This document shows positions 1 to 4,833 of a stretch of 5,901 nt of DNA, piece after piece. The notes beneath the pieces were generated by a model. The model was not told the origin of the DNA, ran no database searches, and was given only the letters and a program-made list of their open reading frames with translations. The position numbers and the translations under genes are program-made. Position 1 is the stretch's first letter. Every line of letters begins with the position of its first letter. Source of the stretch: JANRLJ01 sp034437895 (GTDB taxonomy: Bacteria > Chloroflexota > Anaerolineae > Aggregatilineales > Phototrophicaceae); NCBI GenBank assembly GCA_034437895.1, contig DAOTTO010000141.1, positions 1 to 5,901 on the forward strand, given 5' to 3'.

Positions 1-1685
1 GTCCCGGCTCGCTGCGCCTGCGCGGTGATCGTGAGCGTTGTTCCGGCGGGAGCGCGGACGAGCCATTCGGCTTTCTTACTGACATCGTGCCACTGACGCA
101 GCCAGGGCGACCATGCAGCTGTGCGTTCATCACGTCCAGCGAGATAGCCAAGCGATTGCGTTCCTTCGCCCATGAGGAGTTCCACCCCATCGCGTAAATC
201 CAATTCGGCGGTGACGCTGCCCGCCGTATGATGCTCAAGCGCCCGCTGCGTGAGATGAGTCGGCAGATACCCCTCATTCTTGACGACGGCAGTGATCTTA
301 TACAAATCCGCGCCGAGATGCTGTGCCGTGACGGTTTCCAGCTTGAGCAGCGGCGCACAGGCGGCATGGCGCAGCGTGAACAAGCAGTTTTTGTGCAGCA
401 TATCGTGCATAAAGGCGCGGGCTTGCTCAGTAGCCGCCCACGATGCAGGTGGCGGATTGCGGAAAGTGTACATGTGCGTCCAGCCGCCGATTTCGACACG
501 CCCAAACTGCGGATGGTCAAACGGTGTCCAGTCGATAAAGCCTTTGCCGCCCAGATGCTCATCGTTGTACTTCAACAGCTTAATTTCATCCTCGGTGGAG
601 CGCCCACGCACTTGATATTTCGCCGGATGTTCGATTCCCGCCGCCAGTTCGGGATTCCAGAGTTCGGTGGAAAAAGTGATGATGCCCATTTCGTCATACG
701 ACCACTGCATGAGCGAGCCTGTGCGCGGTTCGCTGGGATCGGGCGTGAATTCTTCATAAACCGAAATGGTGGGATAGCCCGTGATTTCCGTCCCCATCGC
801 GCCGATGGCCTTATACACCGCCAAATCATAACGCGGCAAAGTGCTGTCGGGCGCGACCAGCGAAGGTCGCAAGTGCAGTCCGCCGTGCGTGTGATAGCAC
901 TGCATCCCGGTGATGTTGGGATGATCGAGAAGAAAGCGTGCTGTCGCGTAGGCTTCCGGCTCGGAAAGCGGTGCATCCCCCGCGCCGTACTGACGCTCGC
1001 CAGAAATCCAACCCGCCGGATAGTTGCGGTTCATGTTGCCATCACGCGGTTTTTGGATTTCGACGGTCACGCCGTCCCAATCGCCACGTATTTCGCCTTC
1101 GCGGTACATGCGATAATACGGCCCATCGTTCATTTCGCCGGGTTTGCGTAAGACCATCAAGCGCGGGTCTTCCTTACTGGCTTTCCATTCACCGCCGGGG
1201 TCTTGGATTCGCATCTGCACGATGTAGCCATCGCCGTTGATGTCATGCTGGCATAAGCCTTGCGTTTGTTCTTCGCCGGGGAGATAGCGCCCGTTGCCGC
1301 ACCAATGATGCGCCGTCGTCAGGCTGATTTCCGCGCCATCGGGATTCACACGCGGTATGATATAAAACGTCAGATGATCGAGCAGCCATGTCACTTCGGC
1401 ATTGCTGCCGTAATTCGAGAGCAGATACCAGATGGTATAAAGAGCCGTGTGCGATGTGGCGACTTCTTCCGCGTGGACATGAGCATCAATGTAAAAAGCC
1501 GGTTTTTCATGATGCGGTGCTGTCGCATTGTTGGTCAGCGTCATGCACCACACATCCCGTCCGCGCCAGCTTTTGCCGAGCGATTCTAGCGTGGCAAGCG
1601 ACGGATAGGCTGCCGCCATGCCTTGCAGGTGGCGCGTGAGGTCGTCGTAAAGAAAATATTCGCTAAAGTCGAGCGTGTAGGTCAT
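1..1685 (-). CDS. M14-family zinc carboxypeptidase, C-terminus cut by window edge
   Basis: Zinc metallocarboxypeptidase expected to remove C-terminal residues from peptides. The frame is open from ATG at 1685 to the left edge (561 residues visible, no stop). An in-frame TAG at 1743-1745 with no start codon in between fixes the start, and AAAGGA at 1696-1701 is the likely ribosome binding site. Visible M14 landmarks are HAEE (H71 and E74, zinc ligands), PRVNPDG (111-117), NRNY (N219 and R220, substrate carboxylate binding), YHTHGG (H265, third zinc ligand) and STELW (E341, general base). Spacing from R220 to H265 to E341 is close to bovine carboxypeptidase A (R145, H196, E270). The stretch from NPDG to NRN is about 70 residues longer than in that enzyme and carries a DINGDGYI segment (148-155). 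From about residue 450 the chain looks like a beta-rich accessory domain. No signal peptide is visible (N-terminus MTYTLDFSEYF), so a cytoplasmic location is inferred. It is the last visible gene of the minus-strand run. Family call is firm; substrate is unknown. Confidence 0.93.
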   Translation of the reverse strand, partial: MTYTLDFSEYFLYDDLTRHLQGMAAAYPSLATLESLGKSWRGRDVWCMTLTNNATAPHHEKPAFYIDAHVHAEEVATSHTALYTIWYLLSNYGSNAEVTWLLDHLTFYIIPRVNPDGAEISLTTAHHWCGNGRYLPGEEQTQGLCQHDINGDGYIVQMRIQDPGGEWKASKEDPRLMVLRKPGEMNDGPYYRMYREGEIRGDWDGVTVEIQKPRDGNMNRNYPAGWISGERQYGAGDAPLSEPEAYATARFLLDHPNITGMQCYHTHGGLHLRPSLVAPDSTLPRYDLAVYKAIGAMGTEITGYPTISVYEEFTPDPSEPRTGSLMQWSYDEMGIITFSTELWNPELAAGIEHPAKYQVRGRSTEDEIKLLKYNDEHLGGKGFIDWTPFDHPQFGRVEIGGWTHMYTFRNPPPASWAATEQARAFMHDMLHKNCLFTLRHAACAPLLKLETVTAQHLGADLYKITAVVKNEGYLPTHLTQRALEHHTAGSVTAELDLRDGVELLMGEGTQSLGYLAGRDERTAAWSPWLRQWHDVSKKAEWLVRAPAGTTLTITAQAQRAG

Positions 1686-1695
1686 AAAATAGTCG

Positions 1696-1701
1696 TCCTT
1701 T
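1696..1701 (-). promoter_or_regulatory. Ribosome binding site of the M14 carboxypeptidase gene
   Basis: The minus strand reads AAAGGA, 10 nt before the ATG at 1685. It is the only good Shine-Dalgarno match in the leader and supports the chosen start. Confidence 0.6.
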
Positions 1702-1764
1702 GAAAAATCACGTTTAACCCATCTGAAGCCTAAAAGTGAATCCTATAAAAAATAATCAGGGAAA

Positions 1765-1835
1765 TTTGAACCACCAAGACACCAAGAATTTAGGCGTTAA
1801 TCTCCGTGCGCTCTGTGTCCTTTGTGGTTAATCCT
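1765..1835. repeat. Intergenic imperfect inverted repeat, copy A
   Basis: Left arm at about 1769-1787 (AACCACCAAGACACCAAGA) and right arm at about 1813-1831 (ends CTTTGTGGTTAA). Read on the minus strand they can pair over about 16 base pairs with two mismatches and a one-base bulge: AACCAC with GTGGTT, AAG with CTT, ACAC with GTGT, and GAG with CTT/C-type pairs. The right half also shows 9-nt units: CTCCGTGCG, CTCTGTGTC, CTTTGTGGT. It lies in the leader of the M14 gene and downstream of the cyclic amidohydrolase gene. Related copies sit in the other two spacers in the same orientation. Whether it is a mobile, structural or regulatory element cannot be told from sequence alone. Confidence 0.8.
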
Positions 1836-1863
1836 TTTTTTCTCTCAATCACCCATTGCGAAA

Positions 1864-1904
1864 CTTGGCGTTCTTCGCGCCTTTGCGTCAAATCTTTGTT
1901 TTTA
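1864..1904. repeat. Short tandem degenerate units next to copy A
   Basis: Units CTTGGCGTT, CTTCGCGC and CTTTGCGTC follow each other at 1864-1889, and then the sequence becomes T-rich (CTTTGTTTTTAA). The unit length (8-9 nt) and the C-T-T-x-G-C-G core resemble the right arm of copy A, so this looks like a second, GC-shifted module of the same repeat family. It fills most of the remaining space before the stop codon of the cyclic amidohydrolase gene. Copies B and C lack an equivalent module. Confidence 0.5.
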
Positions 1905-1923
1905 ACCCTTACCTATCAAAAAT

Positions 1924-3327
1924 TCACAGGTTTGTATGCACCTTCGCCGCATCAGGCCGGACGAACTGCCCCCAACCCGCTTCGCCTGTGATCGCGCCAT
2001 CCTTAAAAACCGTCCGCCCATTCACCATCGTGCGGCGGATTTTGCCCTGATACATCATGCCTTCGTACAGCTTATCGCAGGCCTTGGCTTGGCTAAAAAG
2101 CATGTCTTGATGAATCGTCGTGGTGTCGTTAGGATCATAAATCACCAGATCAGCATCCGCGCCGACGGCGATCACGCCTTTTTGCGGATAAATGCCGAAG
2201 CGTTTCGCGCCGTTGGTACTGATGAGTTGAACCGCTTGCTCAATCGACAGGCGGCCTTTAAGCGCAGCATCCATCATCCCAAGCACAAGTTCTTCCACAC
2301 CGGGCGCACCGGGTGGAGTGCGCCAGATGTCGGTGCGGGCGCGTTCTTTTTCCTCCACCATGAAAGGCGAATGATCGGTAGTGACCGCCATGAGATTCCC
2401 CGCTAATAAGCCGTCCCAAATCGCCGCCTGATCTGCATGACTCCGCAGCGGCGGGTTGATCTTGGCATAGGGGCCGACGCGCACATAATCGTCCTCAGTG
2501 AAAAACAGGTAGTGCGGACAGGTTTCGCCCGTCGCGGTTGATCCGGTTTGCTTAAAGCGGCGCAAGGCTTCTAATGCTGCTTTAGAACTGACGTGGGCGA
2601 TATGAATATTCGCGCCGATGGCTTCATTCATGGTCAGGATGATCGAGATCGCCAACGCTTCCACCACAGGCGGACGCGATTCATTATGAGCGGCGATGTC
2701 GTTACGTCCGGCGGCGATGAGTTGGGCGGTATTCCATTCCAATAAGGCGTTATCTTCGGCGTGAATCGTGCAGACCAGCCCCGTTTCCTTCACGAGTTGC
2801 AGCGCTTGATACAAGCCCTCCGTCGTGGGCAGGCATAAGCCCTCAAATTCGTCAGCACGTCCGGCGGGGGCGGCGGTCATAAAAATCTTAAAGCCAATCG
2901 CGCCTTCTTCCGCCATGCCCTGCACTTCCTCGCGCTTAAGCAAACCCGGCGCACCGTATAATGCAAAGTTGACATAGGCATTTTCTTGCGCGAGTGCCTT
3001 GCGGCTGAGGAAAATTTCCCGCGTGGCGCAGCACGGCTTAGAGATGGGCATCTCGAAAATGGTCGTCACGCCACCAGCCGCCGCAGCGCGTGTCTCGGTA
3101 GCGAAGTCGCCGCGCTGGGGATAGGCTGGGGCGCGGCAGTGGAAATGAATATCCACCGCGCCGGGGAGAAGGAGCTGACCTGCCGCGTCGATATGCTCCT
3201 TAGCCTCGACAGGCGTACCGCGTGCCAAGAGCGCCGCGATTTTGCCACCTTTTAGCGCAATATCGAGCGATTCTCTGCCGCGTTCTGTAATAACATCCGC
3301 ATGGGTAATAACGGTTTCATAAGTCAT
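1924..3327 (-). CDS. Cyclic amidohydrolase (dihydroorotase/allantoinase/hydantoinase superfamily)
   Basis: Complete 467-residue enzyme of the amidohydrolase superfamily, predicted to hydrolyse a ring amide bond (dihydropyrimidine, hydantoin, allantoin or similar) with a binuclear metal centre in the cytoplasm. Metal-site residues are all present: HFH (H61, H63), the lysine expected to be carbamylated in GFKIF (K147), H189 in IHAED, H245 in HIAHVSS, and D318 in TTDHSPF. The C-terminal part (about 385-445) has the usual G-ADLVIYDP and VNGRTVF strands of the small beta domain. Substrate cues are mixed: R65 after the HxH motif and KINPPLR (289-295) resemble dihydroorotases, while GETCPHY (267-273) and the GAPGVEE region resemble allantoinases and hydantoinases. 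The length fits allantoinase/hydantoinase better than short dihydroorotases. The ATG start at 3327 is fixed by an in-frame TGA only three codons upstream (3334-3336); the binding site is weak (TAGGTAGTGAGA). Superfamily certain, exact substrate not. Confidence 0.93.
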   Translation of the reverse strand: MTYETVITHADVITERGRESLDIALKGGKIAALLARGTPVEAKEHIDAAGQLLLPGAVDIHFHCRAPAYPQRGDFATETRAAAAGGVTTIFEMPISKPCCATREIFLSRKALAQENAYVNFALYGAPGLLKREEVQGMAEEGAIGFKIFMTAAPAGRADEFEGLCLPTTEGLYQALQLVKETGLVCTIHAEDNALLEWNTAQLIAAGRNDIAAHNESRPPVVEALAISIILTMNEAIGANIHIAHVSSKAALEALRRFKQTGSTATGETCPHYLFFTEDDYVRVGPYAKINPPLRSHADQAAIWDGLLAGNLMAVTTDHSPFMVEEKERARTDIWRTPPGAPGVEELVLGMMDAALKGRLSIEQAVQLISTNGAKRFGIYPQKGVIAVGADADLVIYDPNDTTTIHQDMLFSQAKACDKLYEGMMYQGKIRRTMVNGRTVFKDGAITGEAGWGQFVRPDAAKVHTNL

Positions 3328-3377
3328 AAATTCTCACTACCTAACAATAGCGGGACATCGAATATCATTTGAAGCCT

Positions 3378-3450
3378 TTGAACCACCAAATCACCAAGAA
3401 TGCCAAGAATTTGAACTTAAATCTCTGTGCGCTCTGTGGTTAACTCTTTT
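3378..3450. repeat. Intergenic imperfect inverted repeat, copy B
   Basis: Left arm begins AACCACCAAATCACCAAGAA (3381-3400) and continues with a third CCAAGA unit. The right arm ends CTCTGTGGTTAA (3432-3443). The outer AACCAC and GTGGTT are perfect complements. Compared with copy A the left arm has one extra CCAAGA unit and the right arm has one 9-nt unit fewer. It occupies about half of the 140-bp spacer between the cyclic amidohydrolase and M20 genes, in the same orientation as copies A and C. Confidence 0.8.
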
Positions 3451-3467
3451 TCCATTTCCAATTTCTT

Positions 3468-4622
3468 TCACAAATCTCTTAAAACATGGTCGATAAAATG
3501 CTGTAAAATTCGCGCCGTCGAGTCTAATTCCGCAATGTCAACATATTCATCATAAGCGTGGGCGACTTCATAACTGCCGGGGCCGAAAATAATCATTTCG
3601 CCGCGTGTCACGCTTACCAGATGCTTGGCATCGCTGCCGGGAAGATACCCGATTGGCCCCGGATGATTGTTGAGTTCGTCGCGCACACACGCCATAAAGG
3701 TCTGTGCAAGCGCCGACTCGATGGTTGAGCTAAACCAATTCGAGACGAGAAAATCGCCAATGCTGATTTCGGCGGGATGGACTTCAACCGACTGAATCAC
3801 ATCGATCAATTCCTGCTGGACGCGCTGCGGGTCTTCGCCGGGGATCATGCGCCGATCAAGATAGACCACGCACGAATCCGGCACAGCGTTGGCGGTGCTG
3901 CCGCCTTGAATCACGCCCACGTTACAAGTCGGTACGCCGACAATCGGATGCACTTGCGCCGCAAGGTCTTTGTGATATTGTTCCAGCGCAAGCACCACCC
4001 GCGCCATCGCTGTAATCGCATTCACGCCGCGATCAGGATTGGTGGCATGGACACTGCGTCCGCTTGTCTTGACCGTCGCACGGACGACACCTTTATGCGC
4101 TGTCGCCACCTGATTATGGGTCTGTTCGCCCACGATGATAAAATCACACTGTGGCAAATGTCCATTTTCCGCCAGCCAGCGCGTCCCCAATGTGCCGCCT
4201 GTTTCCTCTTCCGCCGCCGCGACTAAGATGAGCGTCCCGCGCAGTTGATGGGCTTTTTGTGCGGCATGAATCAGCGTTTGCATCATCGCGGCAAGCGGGG
4301 CTTTATCATCGACGCTGCCTTTGCCATAGACACGCCCATCTTCGATAACGGCGGCATACGGATCAACATGCCATTTGGCGGCTTCGTTGTGGGCAATCGG
4401 CACGGTGTCAATGTGGGCGTGGAGCATAATGACCGGATTGCCCGCGCCAATCGTGGCGATGACGCTCACAGCTTCCGGTTTGATTTCTGGCGCGAGGGAC
4501 TGCACGTCGCATCCGGCCTCACGCATCACTTGCGCGATAAAAGCGGCGATGGCGCGGGTATCCCCCGGCAAATTCGGGGAAGGGATGCGGATGAGTGCTT
4601 GCAACAATGGGATGAGTTCCAA
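3468..4622 (-). CDS. M20-family metallopeptidase/deacylase (ArgE/DapE/CPG2-like)
   Basis: Complete 384-residue zinc-dependent hydrolase that would cleave an N-acyl or peptide bond of an amino acid or small peptide in the cytoplasm. M20 landmarks in order: HAHIDTVP (H70 metal ligand, D72 catalytic support), KGSVDDK (D105 bridging metal ligand), EEETGG (E139 general base, E140 ligand), VGEQT (E166 ligand), SVHAT (H192 in the lid/dimer domain, substrate contact), GSDAKH (329-334) and AHAYDEY (H355 metal ligand). Length is normal for ArgE, DapE and carboxypeptidase G2 relatives. The start codon is TTG (4620-4622): AAAGG lies 7 nt upstream, an in-frame TAA lies a few codons further up, and the only nearby ATG is out of frame. 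It does not show the glycine-rich motif block typical of allantoate amidohydrolase or N-carbamoyl-L-amino-acid hydrolase, so those specific names are not supported. Whether it acts in arginine or lysine synthesis or in catabolism cannot be decided. Confidence 0.93.
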   Translation of the reverse strand: MELIPLLQALIRIPSPNLPGDTRAIAAFIAQVMREAGCDVQSLAPEIKPEAVSVIATIGAGNPVIMLHAHIDTVPIAHNEAAKWHVDPYAAVIEDGRVYGKGSVDDKAPLAAMMQTLIHAAQKAHQLRGTLILVAAAEEETGGTLGTRWLAENGHLPQCDFIIVGEQTHNQVATAHKGVVRATVKTSGRSVHATNPDRGVNAITAMARVVLALEQYHKDLAAQVHPIVGVPTCNVGVIQGGSTANAVPDSCVVYLDRRMIPGEDPQRVQQELIDVIQSVEVHPAEISIGDFLVSNWFSSTIESALAQTFMACVRDELNNHPGPIGYLPGSDAKHLVSVTRGEMIIFGPGSYEVAHAYDEYVDIAELDSTARILQHFIDHVLRDL

Positions 4623-4629
4623 AAGAATA

Positions 4630-4634
4630 CCTTT
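4630..4634 (-). promoter_or_regulatory. Ribosome binding site deciding the TTG start of the M20 gene
   Basis: The minus strand reads AAAGG followed by TATTCTT and then TTG. The 7-nt spacing is ideal. With the in-frame TAA upstream and no in-frame ATG or GTG nearby, this supports initiation at TTG. Confidence 0.65.
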
Positions 4635-4692
4635 AAGAGCTAGGCCATAAAATTTTTAATCGCAGAAAATAGACCCTCGAAAGTAATGTGAA

Positions 4693-4765
4693 ACCATTGA
4701 AACACCAAGTCACCAAGAACACCAAGATTTTGAACTTGAGTTTCTGTGTCCTCAGAAATAACGTT
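4693..4765. repeat. Intergenic inverted repeat, copy C, right arm decayed
   Basis: The left arm has three consecutive units (CACCAAGT, CACCAAGAA, CACCAAGA) from about 4702, followed by TTTTGAACTTGAG, which closely matches the TTTGAACTTAAA spacer in copy B. The right arm starts like the others (TTCTGTGTCCT, about 4742-4752) but then reads CAGAAATAACG where copies A and B have TGTGGTTAA, so the outer stem is lost. Same orientation as A and B, between the M20 and aminotransferase genes. Confidence 0.7.
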
Positions 4766-4782
4766 GAATTAAAGGGTCTGTC

Positions 4783-4810
4783 GTAGGGGTTAGGCATACC
4801 TCGCCCCTAT
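4783..4810. repeat. 28-bp quasi-palindrome (GTAGGGG...CGCCCCTAT)
   Basis: TAGGGG (4784-4789) is complementary to CCCCTA (4804-4809), and inner AGG (4792-4794) pairs with CCT (4799-4801) around a CATA loop. As plus-strand RNA, extra G-U pairs form at the base and in the middle of the stem. No T-run follows on the minus strand, so it is not a clear intrinsic terminator for the aminotransferase gene 23 bp away. It resembles short dispersed palindromic repeats; that identity is an inference. Confidence 0.5.
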
Positions 4811-4833
4811 AAATTTTGACCTGATATTCCTTA

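Noticed and set aside
228..1151. Open reading frame of 307 codons on the plus strand
   Set aside because: It lies fully antisense to the M14 carboxypeptidase, whose frame carries all family motifs. The plus-strand translation is rich in Arg, His and Phe with no recognisable domain, as expected for a shadow frame.
1749..1777. Sigma-70-like promoter for the M14 gene (TTGGTG, 17 nt, TATTTT) partly inside repeat copy A
   Set aside because: The 17-nt spacing is right, but the -35 matches only 3 of 6 and the -10 only 4 of 6 positions, which is expected by chance in AT-rich spacer DNA.
1864..1923. Intrinsic terminator downstream of the cyclic amidohydrolase gene
   Set aside because: Only weak 4-5 bp stems (for example GGCG with CGCC) can form and no T-run follows on the minus strand.
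3468..4622. N-carbamoyl-L-amino-acid hydrolase or allantoate amidohydrolase, suggested by the adjacent cyclic amidohydrolase
   Set aside because: The motif set (HAHIDTVP, KGSVDDK, EEETGG, AHAYDEY) is that of the ArgE/DapE/CPG2 group and lacks the glycine-rich segments typical of those carbamoylases.
4693..4735. CRISPR-like array from repeated CACCAAG units
   Set aside because: Units are 8-9 nt and directly adjacent with no unique spacers, and there are no cas genes in the window.
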